A program made the translations under genes and the position numbers. The notes beneath the pieces are model-generated. The model saw only the letters and a list, made by a program, of their open reading frames with translations. It was not told where the DNA came from and ran no database searches. Shown in pieces: positions 45,976 to 59,772 of a DNA stretch of 64,000 nt (positions are counted from its first letter, which is position 1; each line of letters opens with the position of its first letter). The DNA is from Liquidambar formosana (Eukaryota > Streptophyta > Magnoliopsida > Saxifragales > Altingiaceae), in the NCBI GenBank assembly GCA_039720395.1, contig CM077824.1, forward strand, positions 32,204,759 through 32,268,758, in the 5' to 3' direction.

Positions 45976-46951
45976 TCTTTACTACCTATAAAAAACTGAA
46001 TGCGGGAAAAACTTTTGAGTGACTAATATATCCTTATTTTAAATTTTAAATATACAACTACTCTTTTGCATATATAAGAAATATAGGAATATAAAATACA
46101 TATATAAATAGAAATTTTAAGGAAACTATAATTCGTATAAATAAATAAAACCCAGAATTGTAAGTAAACTCTATTTCATAACATATATCATCTCTCCATT
46201 AACAGCGGGATTCTAAATTCTACTTTCTCCATTAACAGTAGCTTCAACCTATTTTAGTAGAACCCTCATCTTCTTTTTTCCCTCGAAATATAGGGTTTTA
46301 GGGTTTGTTTAATTGCTATAGAAAATAGTGTTTTCCATGTGGGTCAAGTACTTCATATATTTCTATAGATTTTGGTTCTCCTACCTCTATTCTTGTTGAA
46401 TACCCTATCTACAAGATTTCTTCCAAATGCAGTTGGGTTTTATTTTAGTTTTGTTGGATATTATTACTTTTAAGTATTTTTTTTATTTTATGTTTTTGGT
46501 ATAAGTTTTTGACAGATCGTGATTCACAAATTTTTTATGAGAATACCTTTCGTTTTATTTAATTATTTACTTTTGGAGTTGGTTTGTTTTCTCACATAGA
46601 ACCTTTTATTAAAATATAATATAATAAAATCGAATGAGGTTCCTAGACTATCATAAACTGGCATTAAGAAAACCAAATCCTATATGTAACAATGTTAAAA
46701 ATTCTACCTTATCTAGTCGATAGTTAGAGCATCAATTCAACGAAGGACAACCCAGGAGGTATATTCCCATGTTTTAGTAAGCACATTTTTCATTGAGAAA
46801 ATTGTAAAAATAAGTATATTTATTATAATTTCATTTAATTTTTTATATTATAAAAAAACCCAACTTTCCCACTCATAGAATAATATTTTCAATGAGTTGG
46901 ATGACATTTATTTTAATTTTTTCACATGCAACGCACGTGTGTACCAACTAG
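45976..46951 (+). mobile_element. Non-autonomous Helitron 1
   Basis: The 5' end TCTTTACTACCTATAA directly follows A, and the 3' end CAACGCACGTGTGTACCAACTAG directly precedes T. These agree with plant Helitron termini (TCTMTAYTA-type start, GCACGT...CTAG end) and with insertion between A and T. No Rep/helicase is encoded. Confidence 0.82.
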
Positions 46952-46960
46952 TATATATAA

Positions 46961-47353
46961 AAGGAGGGTTCCGTTGACATTTGGTGTAAAGTGTAAAACC
47001 TTTTATTTTTACACCTTTTAATATCTTTTGGTAGGAATAGTATTTCACAAATCAAACCGTTAGATTAAATACTCTACTCATATACGTCATGCATGCCAAA
47101 TTTCAAGTCAATCTGATATTGAAAAGCATTTGATTCATACACTCACATTTGTTTTATAAATAAAATTATAATTTGGGACATTTTATGGATGACATGGCTC
47201 CTAATATCCGATTGACATGAAATTTGGTATGTATGACGTTCATGAGTAGAGTATATAATCCAACGATTGGATTTGTGAAATAATATTCATACAAAACGAT
47301 ATTAAGGGGTGTAAGAGTAAAAAAATTTACACCAGGTGTCAACGGAACCCTTT
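46961..47353. mobile_element. Foldback MITE
   Basis: The left arm starts GGGTTCCGTTGACA and the right arm ends TGTCAACGGAACCC. Inverted similarity runs about 190 bp per arm (for example CTACTCAT paired with ATGAGTAG). It lies between two Helitrons, next to TATATATA-type flanks. Confidence 0.8.
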
Positions 47354-47733
47354 GCATATATATATTCCTGATTAGGTTTATTTAAGTTATATCAACATTA
47401 TGCATTGCCCCAATGTACCTCATAACTCACTAATTAATTCACGAGGTACAACCCCTAATACGAGTGTTAATATAAGTTTTATCAGCATGTCTTCATCTTT
47501 AAGGAGCACACCTATGGCCTAACCACTCAACTAACCCGTAGGGGCACACTTCCCTTGATTTTAAACGATGTAAAATTTGTTTTAATGAAGTTTGTGTGCT
47601 GTTAATTAAAAATAGGAAAATTTTTAATTAATTGACAAACTGTCATTATTTTTATCAATGATAGCCAAATCATAGCCACAAAAAACAAATTGAAGGTGTT
47701 GAGAATAATCCCCTTTTATTGTTTCTATAGTCA

Positions 47734-48171
47734 CTAGATATGGGCACACGTGCGTTGTACATGAATATTATTTAAATAAATTTTTTTATAAATTCTATAT
47801 ATATATATATATATATATAGAACATGAAAATCTAATTATTTGTTACTTTTGTGTTAATTTAACTTATTAGAATAAACGCTCAACACAATAGGTCAAAATT
47901 CCTTCAATTGTTAAAGTTATAGAAGAAATAAGAAGTTAGCTAGAACACATGCATAGTAGTGGGGGTTATATAGAATTTATGAAGTGAACATAAATTATGT
48001 TATCTTTTTTCCTTCTTTTTTGTTAGAAAATAAGCGTTCTTAATTGGTTAAATATAAAACATTCTTAATTGGTTAAATATGGGAGGCAAATAAATATTTA
48101 AAATTTAAAATAAGGATGTAATGGTCAATCAAAAGTATTTCTAAAGTATAAAATTTTATAGGTAGTATAGA
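47734..48171 (-). mobile_element. Non-autonomous Helitron 2
   Basis: On the minus strand it starts TCTATACTACCTATAAA after A and ends with ACAACGCACGTGTGCCC and then CTAG before T. Its 5' 80 bp are similar to Helitron 1 and to the fragment ending at 49212. Confidence 0.82.
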
Positions 48172-49049
48172 TATAATATAATTTAATATGTGATACAAGA
48201 GCATCTTTGAGGGAGGTAGCAAAAAAAAAAAAAAAAGGTAACAAATCTGTCTTATGCTACCTTATGTGTTCTGTGGCAATTTGCTACTTCAATTTGAGAT
48301 GTGCATTCCAAAGGGAAGTAGCAAACATAATTATTTTATTTTTATTTTCTATATTTTCTATATTTTTGATGCTTTTAAACATTATTTAATTTATTTTTTT
48401 AATAAGTGAAATTGATCCCTCATAATATAGTTTTTCTTATTTTTTCTTAAAAAAAATTCTCAATTTTATTTTTATATGGTATCATCATCTACATTTTTTT
48501 TTTGTTCACTTAGAGATTGAAAAGAGAGTGGAGATCGAGATTTTCATTTTATTTTTTTCCTTTTTCTTTTTCCCCCTCCCTTCCCATCAACAACCAAATT
48601 CAAGCAAAATAATAATAATAATTATCATCTACATATATGATCCATTCCAACAATTTCCACGTTACAATCAAAACACATTCAAGGGTTTTCCTAGTCTACC
48701 CAAAATCTTCGAAAACAACCACCCCTTACTACAAACAAATTCAGCATTATATGAATTCTCACCAAATTTCAAGAAATAAAGAATAAAAGTATAAAACACT
48801 CACGCAACAGTCCTTTGAGATCCGGTATTGTCTCCATGTATCATCTCCATGATGTAGATATTTGGTTTGTGACTGCGCTGGAAAGTAGGTGTGCCTCTAA
48901 CAGGCCATTCTCGTTTGCTAGAGAATGAGAGGAAGAGGGAGATACGAAATCAACGTGTTTTAGGATTATATGTATAGTATTAAATAGAGTATTTGATTTA
49001 GGGTTTCCTTTGAATTCCTATTTGTGTTTTATATATTAAGGTATGTGTT

Positions 49050-49212
49050 TTAGAATATATTAAGGTATGTGTTTTAGAATTATAGTTTTCATATTGCTAT
49101 ATTTCTTATATATGCAGAAGGGTGGGTAGTTGTGTATCTAAAAATTAAAATAAGGGTATATTAGTCAATCAATTTTTTTTTCTTACATTCATCTTTTTAT
49201 AGGTAGTATAGA
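49050..49212 (-). mobile_element. Helitron 3, 5' part
   Basis: On the minus strand TCTATACTACCTATAAA starts at 49212 after A, and about 130 bp match the start of Helitron 1 (including GCATATATAAGAAATATA). No CTAG-type 3' end was found before 48190, so the left limit given is that of recognisable similarity. Confidence 0.6.
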
Positions 49213-50171
49213 TAATTTGACTGTCTTTGTTTTTTTTTTATTTTTAGCAATGACAGTCTGTGATATTGGAAGAGGCCATAAAAATATGTTACTATGAGTT
49301 TTCTATAACCATTCCCAAGACCCACTTTTCTGTAATACTGTAATACCATACTGGAGTACTATAACTCTCCTAGAGAAACGAAATACAATGTGAACTTCAA
49401 TTTTTAAATTTTTTTTCCTTATGAGGAAATATAATGTGAACTTCATGTTTGCCTGGCCCCCGAAGAAAGAAACAAAAACAAAAATTAAATAACTGCATCA
49501 GCATCATTATTTATCTTGACAAAAATATTATTAAAACAAAAAAAAATACATAGACGGTCTAATTGCAGGGGAGAAAAATGGAGCACTACTGAACTTGAAG
49601 AATATTAAACCGAGAAAAACGGCAGGTCAAAATCCCAAGCCATCCATGGACAGCTTGTAGCCACGTCCAGCATTATAACTTGAATGAGTGTCTTTTTAAA
49701 TTGGTTAAATCTTAAACTCTCAAAGTTAAGATATAAAATTGTGGTTGATTGCAGTGTCGGCATTAGTGGCCTTCAATTGAAGGTGTCCAAAAGATTAATG
49801 ATGCCTGACATGCATATGAAGTATCCATATCAAATTTCATACTAGGCTATCAACATTTAAAAATAAATATTTTTTTAAAAAAAATTAAAATTAATTTATG
49901 ATGCATGCCAAGCATGCATATAAAATACCCATATCATATTGCTAATTAAACCAATCAATCCCTTGGGTACTACTTACACAAGCTACACCTACAAGGTTTC
50001 ATGATTGTCATAAGCTTTGTACTTACTTGATTCCAATACTTTAAGGTGTACGTACCCTTAACTTGCAGACAATCTAGCTAGTGAGGCTTGGTTCACTATA
50101 TCGATGCGTTGTGGTCCTTTCGATTTGTTGATCAATTTTTTATATCGTTTTACCAAAGGTTCCCGGCATCT
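49213..50171. other. Spacer, no gene seen
   Basis: AT-rich sequence with a short internal repeat near 49380-49445 (GAAATA(C/T)AATGTGAACTTCA twice) and nothing else that could be supported. Confidence 0.45.
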
Positions 50172-50378
50172 TCATATTCTTCCACCTTCCACACCCCATG
50201 CTGGATTTACAGATTGTGCTTTTCCAGTTAGTCCATAAAGATCGGATACCCATATTCTAGGGCCATACAAGACTGTTACATGAAATGCAGCCAAAAACAA
50301 AGCCACCCCTGAAAGAAATACATGAATTCCAACGATCTTGGGCAAGTCCAAAGATGGTTTTCTAAAGACCCTTTTCAT
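50172..50378 (-). pseudogene. psbB: Nuclear plastid DNA fragment: part of psbB (CP47)
   Basis: The minus strand encodes [38 protein letters not shown] and VNPAWGVEG, clearly the CP47 stretch near [26 protein letters not shown] with substitutions. Only about 60 of some 508 residues are present, so it is a plastid-to-nucleus transfer relic and not a gene. Confidence 0.85.
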
Positions 50379-52698
50379 TTAGAAAGCTTATCTCTATCTT
50401 TCAAGCAACTGAACAGGAAGTGGTTTAAGAAAGGACTTTAGAATTGGATGCGCTTGCCCAACGAGAAAGGCCCTGACAACTAAGTCAGGTGATTGATTTC
50501 AACAATTTTATGGTTTGATCTTCGATTGAAACCTTGATTTTGATTTTTCAGCCATTTGAAGTTCGATCAAATGGTTTGATCATGTAATTTCAATCCCCGA
50601 AGTTTGATTAGAAGTTAATTGTAAGGTTTTGAGACAACATATAAACATTGTATTAGATAATTTGATTTTGAGATCTTGCTTCGCGATATTTGATCAGAGG
50701 CTTAATCTAGGGTTTGGTGTTACCTGATGCTTGTTTGGATGGTTCATATTTAGATTTGTCCCTATGATTTGATTGCATGAATTTTATAATTTATCTTGTT
50801 TATAGAGATGGAAATGGAGCAGCAAATTTCTACTTAATTTAGGTCATTGCTCAAAAGTTATATTATTTGGGAGACAAATTTCCCTATAAAATTTTTATAT
50901 ATGCTAAATCATAAAACTTGGGCGATAGCTTATGTAGTATCACTAGCTGGTAAATAATAACACTTCAAAGTGAATTACAAAACTATCATTCCAAATTATG
51001 AAACAGCTTAGATAAGAAGTTAATATGTTTTTTAAGATATAAAAAGAATTTAGGTATTCTTAATTTGGATTTATTGTTTGATAATCTAAAAACTATTTTA
51101 AGTTTTCTTGCACATAATTTATATGGCAAAATTTGTCATTTTCAGTTAGCTTGTGCAAATCCCCATGCTCATTAATTTTTATTCCATTAATTTTTTGAGC
51201 AAAAAAAAGTATTCATGAATTACATGTTTGACTTTTTTTTTTCTTTTCAAATTACTAACTCACCATTTAAAACTCCCCCCCCCCCCCCCTCCCCACCCCT
51301 CTTTTTTTTTTTTTTTTTTTTTAATTTTTTTTTCCCACCCTCTCTCATCACTAGGCTAGCCTTAGTGGTTAGCTTAAACCATCCTCCTCCCCCCACCCCG
51401 TTCCCCCCCCCCCCCCCCCAAAATTTTGAACTTGCTAGTTACTACTTTTTTCTTGTTTTTTGTTTTATATTTGTTTTTCATAATGTTTATTTATTTAATT
51501 TGATTTTAAAACTAGATATTGAAATTCTAATCCTTCTTCTCGTACACGTGCAAGGATCAAATTATGCATCAGATAGAACCAATGCAATAATATATGATTA
51601 TGTAAAGTTTCTTCAATTATGTAACCCAAAAATGGTTAAAAGCATATAAATCAGAGAGATCATTAAAAGAAAGATGAGGGTACCCACTACCCACATCATA
51701 ACTGGACCCTAAAAATTATAGCCCTATTTTTTCTATTCAAATAATACAAAATAAAGATGATGGGCTCAAGTCCTTTCATTTGTTGGGAGAAATTAATCTT
51801 TTCTACTATACACACAGCAATAATCACGAAAGAAAAAAAATAAAAAAGAATGTAAGAACACAAAAAATTTGTATGGTTTCCTTTAGTTAAGGTATGTCCA
51901 CGACACACACATAATTCCACTATGCTATGAGATAAAAGAAGATAATATAAGATATAAGCCTTCTGACAGTCAGCCTACCATATAACCCCTGCAATAATTG
52001 GGGTTAACTCAAAACCATAAGAAAATACCAAAAATACCGCCAAACCCCTTCGGGAGGGGCTCCACCCCCAAAACTTCTGAACCAATCCTACTGACCAATA
52101 TCACTGGACTCTACATACCACAACATCATTTGGGGTGCTTGTAATGGACAGTCTCTTTCAAATATTGTGATGGACACACAATCTTATATATAAGATTACG
52201 TACCGGCCCAACGGTTGGTCACTCAACCTGCAATGGTAGGCGGATCCAACGGATAAAGTCTTTGTCTAGTGTGAATCCTTTCATGGTGCATTTTGTGAAC
52301 AGAGCTTGTTTGGTTGTTTACTCTGAAAACACTTCTGTATTCTCAAACTTATTAAATTCAGAAAACATATAGTAAACGTGATTAGAAACTTCTTCTCAAA
52401 ACTTGTCTTATAAATTATTTTCATGAATTAATACAGCTTATTTTTAGAACATATAAATAATATTCCATCTCCCCGACGAAAAAAACAAACAAATAAATAC
52501 AATAATCTTCGATCTTGATTTTTATTTTAATGTTTTCTATTTCGAAAACAAAAAAATAAATTAATTCTTCCTATTTTATGACTACATCACGTACATTCGT
52601 GAGAACAATTTTCATAGTGTTGAGCCAAACAGGCCCAAAAAATCAACAGGATTTCTGTACGGAAGAATGGAAACAATATTAACAATTTAATTGTTCTT
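50379..52698. other. Spacer between psbB relic and RGL-2
   Basis: No gene or bounded element was recognised. It contains C-, T- and mixed homopolymer runs at 51275-51330 and 51400-51420. 51800-52200 has the feel of degraded LTR sequence but lacks ends. Confidence 0.45.
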
Positions 52699-55600
52699 TT
52701 AATTCTTTCCAGGAGGCCCTTCAAAACGAATGTAGTCATACATTAGTCCAGCGAAAGGGCCTGAGGTTCTTGATTGAGTTAGAAAGATTGTGTTGCTTCC
52801 AGTGAGGAGTTGTGAGCTTGGTACATCAATGTGATACAGCCAGTACAGCCCATGGATCCCATGCCTTGCAATTGCATTGTCTTTGCCTATGAGTCCTGTT
52901 GTAAAGTGAGGGGGATTCGCATGTTGGTCGTTGAATCGGACCTTAAAAAAACAGTTGTTTCAAAACAAATCAGCAAAGCATGAATCTGAAAGAATGATGA
53001 TGACCAAAGAAGTGTGAGATAAGTTTCATACTTGCAATTCAGAAATACTGGCTGCCGCCAACGCTAATCGGAGTTTATAAGTCCCAGCCTTGACCACATT
53101 TTGGAGTTCAAATAAAATCTTCCATGTGGTTGCTTCGTATTTCCCATTTCCAGTGTTCCTGCAAAATGCCAGATTATTAGTACCAGCACTAGAAACATTA
53201 ACAAACTTGCAGGCGCAGAAAGGTAAAACACACACCTGGTAACGTGGGCGTAGAACCAATCTGTCCGATAATCGCTAACACCAGCCTTGTAGATGAGATC
53301 TTGATCAGGATATAACTCTCCATATCGTTCCCACAATCCATATTGTCTGAACCTGCAAGTTTACCACAACAAAAAGGAAAAAAGAAAAGGGTAGTCAGTA
53401 GCGCTACATGTTTGTATGGAAATTGATATAGAAAGGGGTGATTATTAATGAGAACTAACTTTTGAGCTGGATGATCATTGTACAGATGGTTCATGAGTGT
53501 TGGATTTGGAGCAGGCACAAAGAACTCAGCGGCGGTGCGGTCAGGGATGCCTATTTCCCAGAATGTGGGACCATCCCTTATAGGCTTAAACACAAGAACA
53601 TCCAGGTTGATTTCACGTCCTGCATTTGGATGTCAATAATGAAGCAATAAATTAGCAAGTTGGTTTGAGAATTTGTTTTTTGTTTTTAATGAGAATTCGG
53701 TCATGGGATAGAAACTAAAGAGAATTTGCATAATACGGAGATTTAGGGGGGGACAGGAAATTTGGAAAATCAATTGCTGTTCCAATAGTTCCCTAGTTCT
53801 CTTATAGGTCTTTGGGCATATGTTGGACTGAGCCTACCATTTCCTTGTGCACTTATCCATCATTTTAGAGGTATCCCATGAACCCAAAATAAATACAAAA
53901 AAAATTAAAGGATTGAGAAGTTCAATACCTGGGGTGATGCTAAGATTAACTTCATATTTGTAGTCCCCAATAGCACCACTGACCCATGCGTATAAATTAT
54001 AGGTCCCGGCTCTAATCCCTTTGATGAAGAAATGCCCCTCGGCATCAGCTTGAACCCAGAATTGATAACCCTGTAAACAATCATAATTATACGGAATTTA
54101 GCACTAATTATTGCCTCAGTCACGCTTAATTTATAGCGAAAAGTTACACATCAACCTTGGTTTCTGTCTGCCATGATCCTGCTTCTCCAGGGGCAGCCAA
54201 TCCCACATAAGCAAAAGCCGCCGGCTTATTGACCTTACTGACGTACCTAAAACAAGAATTGTCAACATTATTTTCATTACATGAAACCGTTGATAAAAAA
54301 TAAAATGCAAAACCAATGGAGGCTGCTGAGGGAGATAGATACCAATCATAGACTTGCAATTGACCTCTAACAGAACCCCTTTGAGCAGAAGAAGGGAAGT
54401 CTTCCGAAAGTGGGAAACTATATGGCCAGTTCTCTACTTCCTTCCACATCTGATAACCATCATGTGTCGAATTAATGTGTGGGATTTTGATAGATACTCA
54501 TTGAATTCTCATGTAAAAGAATGTCGAAATCAATACCTGTTTTTTAGCATCTTCCCATAATGAAAGGGGATTCTTGTCGGCTGAGTTGAGATAGACAAAT
54601 ACTGGACCAAAAACCTTTTTCCACGGCTCTCCATCTCGAAATTGCATCTCCATCTCACTTCCAGCGTAATGATTACTCATGAACATCTAGGCATGGACCA
54701 ACGAATTAGGAAGGATATATATATGTATTGGGCCATTAGTGGAGAAAAGAATTTTATGGGATACTTACGGAGAGGGTGATGGGGCCCACATGGGAGGTGA
54801 GATCTTGCTTGATAGGTCCACCTACACGAAACTCATTGCTGGGTGTGATCACCCAGAATCCGACGGCCGGGTTGAAGGATATCCACCCATGGACCCGAGT
54901 GTCTTTGTCATCACACGAGTATTGGTACTTGTCATCTACCTGTGGCTCACATGATCAAGGACTATCAAATGTTAGCAAGAAACATGAAAGAATCAAAGAT
55001 TAGGACATCACTAGTAGGTGAATGCAATGGAGGCACCTCTCCTTTGAGGTCTGGATTGGCTGGATCTGTCAAGAGAACAGCTTCTGGGTAAGCAAGGGGC
55101 CGACCAATTTCGCGGTCGTGGGCCATTGGCATGATCCTTTGTCTGTCGTCCGCTATGGCCATGTAATGGAACCTATTTCAAATGCCATATGCACATGAGA
55201 AGAGAAACAAACCCGAGCAATTGGGCTAGCCTAATGATGAGGGATGTAGTATAAAAGGTAGGATTATGATAAGTTAGGGTTTGAATTCTTCCCATTATAC
55301 CAAAAAAAGTAAAGGAAGAGAAACAACCCAAAAGACAAGACCCAAAGTCTGAGCTTAGGGCTCTTGTCATGTTTGGGCCTAGGCTTCGTGTTTGTTGAAG
55401 TTTCAGTATGTCTGACAGACACGAAGCCCTGTCTAATTACAACCCATATCTTGGCCCATCTGTGGCATTTTTAATGGCCTTAGCCCCAGCTGACAGCCCT
55501 CTTAAAGCATAATTCAAACCCAAAGAAACCCTGAAGGCTCATACTGCCATACTATATACTTGAGTTCAAAGCCTGCCTTTGCTCAAGTAACCAACAATTA

Positions 55601-58569
55601 AACAGTCACCTAATTAACAAACAAATAAAGTCTAAATTGGCTTTAAGATAATGGACCATGGAAAAAATATTTTTACCTGTCTCGCTCAAGTTTGAAAGCA
55701 ATCCTTGATTGGTCGACATTCAGATCAGGCCATCCTTTTAAGCGCTCGTATATGGCATACGCATAGAACCCAGAGGAGCCAGGCAGCATTATATACCTGT
55801 CGAGTAATTACTTATATGAACATCTGTTTGTTCTTAAATTGAGGAGTTATTTATGAGCAATAATTTTTTCTTAAAAAAAAGAAAAAAAAGAAAAAAAGAA
55901 GGGGTTATTATAAGACTCTCTGTACTGCACCTTTTGTCAATATTTAAGGGAAGTTCTGAGTTCGCGGGGGAACTATGCCATGTTGTTGTGAATGAAAGCT
56001 CTATTTGGTTCTCATCTTCCTTTATAACCCTAAACGTTTTTCCTTTTATCCTGCACATTAGTCATAGCCATTTAAATGATTTCAGATTCAGAATAATACA
56101 ATTTTTTTTTTTCTCTCTACGTACGTTGGCTTCACAAATCCAAACAGTAACAAGAGGGGAGAACTAACCTGTCCAACCTATCGGAAGATCCTGGCTCGTT
56201 CCAATTGATGTCCCAATACCTAGATAACAAAATTTTATCGTTTAGAAAAATAAAACCATTTCATCTAGAAAAATAAAATTTGTTCATGGTGAACCCAATC
56301 AATGTAAACGAGTCAGCTTGCAAATTATCCAAGTATATATACCCCACCAAAATGCTTAATGAGTCTTCTAACCCTGATGAATAGTGGTAATGACCAATGA
56401 TTAAGCCAATGCTCCGTAAATTAAAGCAAGAACATACCCTCGATCATCTTCTCCATTTTGACCTTCAAGTACATTATCAATTCCTTTGTATTGTATTCCT
56501 GTGACCATGCCCTCGGGATTCGATAAAGTGACTCGAACGAGGCCATTATCCATCACCACCTGAAATTAAATTATATTCATCATTATATTTTTTTCATCAA
56601 TTCTCATGGAAATTGAATCCAATTGTGCATTACATAGCATTTATAATAAATCCCTTTGTTGTTCACGATCGATGATTTCTATGTTTTATGCCTTGACAAG
56701 CAGAAGGTTCTCAATTCAACTTTTTACTCCCTCTTATTAGGTCTAGTCGCAATCCAAATTTATTGTAGACATTAACTAATGCAGATTGGACTATAGATTT
56801 ACCCGTATAACAAGGACTAATTGGTCCAAAGGTTGATCTAGATACCTTATGCAAAAAAATAATAATAATAATAAATAAATAAATAAAAATGGAGGGAAGA
56901 TTTTATGTTTTCTTTGACACTTGCTCAAAGTTGGATTATTTGCTATATGATTCCTGTAAATGGCCCCATTTAATTTATATTCAATTTTGGGTATCATGGT
57001 TAATGTCTTCTTATTTCACTTAGCCAAAAATAAAAAATAAAAAATAAAAAATTGACAAGGTGACTCAATTTTAATACTCCGTATTGAATATCACGTCTTT
57101 CGCTTAATTCGGCAAGTTATTAAAGAAAAAAGGTAAAAAGGATTGCCAATGCAGTTTTACATGCTTATCCTCTTGATGCAGCTGGAGCCCAAGGAGAGAC
57201 CTTCTTTCTTGGCTGTTGATGTCCCCTAGAAGTCTCCTGTAATTTAAAAAAAAAAACAAGAAAAAAGGTTAAAAGGGCTTTACTTGGTTAGATTAGGGAC
57301 TTAGAGCAATTATGAGCGGTTTCCTTGCATGCCAAGGCAAAAGTTACGTACTGTAATTAAAAAGCAAGAAAAGAGTATTAAAATCATATCCAAATGGTGC
57401 ACCTATTAAAAATTCCTAAATCAACAAAACAATTTCTTTTTCCTTTTTAAACTATTGCCCTGATGTCTAACAACGCCACTGCCAATTTGAATGAGTAATA
57501 ATCAGTAGCAAAATTTAAAAATTATTTTCAACTAATTTTAAATGGTCTGCATTGTAACGTAGGTGTTATGTTTGTACCCTAAAATTTGATAGGAGATTGC
57601 CTTAAAATAGTAAACGTGATGGGGGCTTGCTAGTGATCCCTGTTGCATCGATTGACGCAATTGATTAATTAGTTGGTGCTGTTGCGAGTGATCGATGATC
57701 TTACATTCAGAGGTTGAGATATCTATCCAATCCAACGTGAAATAAGTTTTAAGGTATGGTGCAGGGGTACTTATGCTAAGTATAAAAATAAATAAATAAA
57801 TGAGAGAATCTCCAATGCATGCATGAGCTAAAGGCTTAAAGCTATTTCTTAGCTCACAAAAAAAAATAAAAAATAAAAATAAAAAAATAAAAAGGGCCTT
57901 CAAATATGAATGGGTAGACCAAGAATTCTATTTACTCGACTATTATAGCACAAGACTGCGAATTGTAAAGATGGTGACAAATTTTGTCTTAACGTGAGGT
58001 CATGCTGATGCTCCGCCTTGGCGCGCTTCATGGGATTCGGTATCACTATCAAGTCGACTGGTGGGCTATTTCAGCACAATTGCTCAAGCTCGAGCCAATT
58101 CATTGGCCCGGCCCAGCGCCAGATGTTAAATGACAAGCCCACCTAGGTGAAATGAGTCAAAGACGCTTAAACAAGAAAATGATTTCAAAGTTCCTTTTCG
58201 AAAGTTCCTAAAAATAAAAAACATAAAAATCAAATGGCTTGAGCCTTTTAACACGCATACTTGACCCCATTTCAATCAATGTCATTAACAGGGCGTATGA
58301 GGATAAAATAGCACTTTGCTCCTTTTGTGGACACTAAAATACTTTTGCATCATTCAAGTATTTTTTAAACACTCTGCCTATCGAAGTATCGTGTGATTGT
58401 TAGAAATTTGAACAGTAAATGATCAAGTGCTATTCATGTGATTGGTTTAATATTATTCCGTATTTTGAAATGATTACACCCTTTTGCTTCATAAGAAATT
58501 ACACCCGTTTGATAATAAAAAAGTGACTGTTTTAATTTGGAAGATGTCAAGAGCACTTCAAATAATCGA

Positions 58570-58606
<37 letters not shown>

Positions 58607-59547
58607 GATAGTAATTTCTAAATTAAGGTAAAGGTATTTTCATTAATGAAAGGGTCTAATTATTTCAAAATAATAACATTAAACTAGTCACATGGGTGTA
58701 CATGATTATTTTAAACTAGTAAAGGGCATTTTTGGCAATTTGAAAATTTTATATGAAATAGCTCTCCAATGAAAATTTTAAATGAAGGACAAAAATGGTA
58801 ACTCATTCAGTCAAAACTCAAAAGGGTAAAAAGAATGTCAAGCGAACCGTTAATTAGGCCAAAGACTGGACGACCAAAATATTAGTCGTAAGTCGTTAAT
58901 CGGTTTTTTATTTTATTTTATATATAAATATTATGTATCAGCTGTAAATAGCTGAGTTGTTTGATTTTAAAGGTAAGGGTCGTAAAGTGGAATGGACCCT
59001 GTAAGGTTTTTGTAGTTTATCCCACGGCAAAAACAGACAATAATAATAGTATCTTGAAAAATCCCAAAAACCATACAAGAATTGAAAAATAAAGAGCCCC
59101 ATTAATTTTAATCACGATGGACATGAGGACATACGAACACATGGCCTGATAGTTAAACCCCATACGATTTTACGATCAGGAACTAACACAAAAGCATTTT
59201 TTTAAAAAGAAAATAATCATGACTCCTATTTGGTTTGTCTTCTTTGTCTGTCGTTGAAATTTTGCCTGGCCTGAGGTGAAACCTATGCATCGGACAGCAT
59301 GTCAATAATATTCATGAACCAAAAGAAAACCAGAAAGGAATTGAAGGAAGCATATATATACATATATGCATGCTTCAGTAAACATTCTCTCATTCATGGG
59401 CAAGCTCTATAAGCTGGAGAAAAACCAAAAGAAGAGGAAGGACCTTGCTGGGGTCTCCAAAGAGCAATCGATAACCATGCACAGCTGAAGCACCACAGCT
59501 AACGACGCAACTATTGACCATTGCCTCCTCCAAACCCCGTTCTCCAT
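52699..59547 (-). CDS. RGL: RGL-2: rhamnogalacturonate lyase (PL4), 16 exons
   Basis: Tandem paralogue of RGL-1 with the same predicted role in cleaving RG-I pectin in the wall. Exons in transcript order: 59444-59547, 57161-57236, 56438-56559, 56169-56219, 55931-56050, 55677-55796, 55037-55172, 54769-54939, 54537-54686, 54343-54449, 54156-54246, 53929-54070, 53460-53619, 53236-53352, 53032-53158, 52699-52941. Joined they give 678 codons in frame; 13 of 16 exon lengths equal those of RGL-1. The N-terminus MENGVWRRQW with a hydrophobic stretch to about residue 27 looks like a signal peptide. [13 protein letters not shown] (Lys247) and SNHYAG (His306) mark the likely catalytic pair; GYQFWVQAD lies in the FN3-like part and YGLWERYGELYP in the C-terminal domain. 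The longer upstream reading frame was not used as start because it runs through a predicted 5' UTR intron. Intron 1 resembles parts of RGL-1 intron 1. Confidence 0.93.
57540..59330 (-). other. Intron 1 of RGL-2, partly alike to RGL-1 intron 1
   Basis: 57540-57720 resembles RGL-1 intron 1 at 42060-42240 (shared GTACCC/GTGCCC...AAAATTTGA(T/C)AGGAG and TTAGTTGGTG words). 59260-59330 resembles 44230-44300. The middle, about 57990-59200, has no counterpart; it contains an (AT)n run near 58573 and a GC-richer patch near 58015-58140 of unknown origin. Confidence 0.55.
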
Positions 59548-59567
59548 TTTTTTTTCAATCAATAAAC

Positions 59568-59655
59568 CTACAACATAAAAAACGATGGTATCAAATTGAT
59601 TATCTTGGTTGATAACAAAAGCATAGGAATCGAAGAGAAAAAGAAACACACATAC
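59568..59655 (-). other. Predicted 5' UTR intron of RGL-2
   Basis: On the minus strand donor AAG|GTATGTGTG and acceptor TTGTAG|GTTTA bracket 88 bp upstream of the ATG, parallel to the candidate leader intron in RGL-1. Confidence 0.45.
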
Positions 59656-59772
59656 CTTCCTGGAATAATACCACCCAAAGGAAGAGTAGGAATTATATAT
59701 AGTCTTCAAACTTGGAACTAGAAGCTCTGAAATTCGAACAAATTGTCTAATAATAGGGCCAGCTTTACACCC

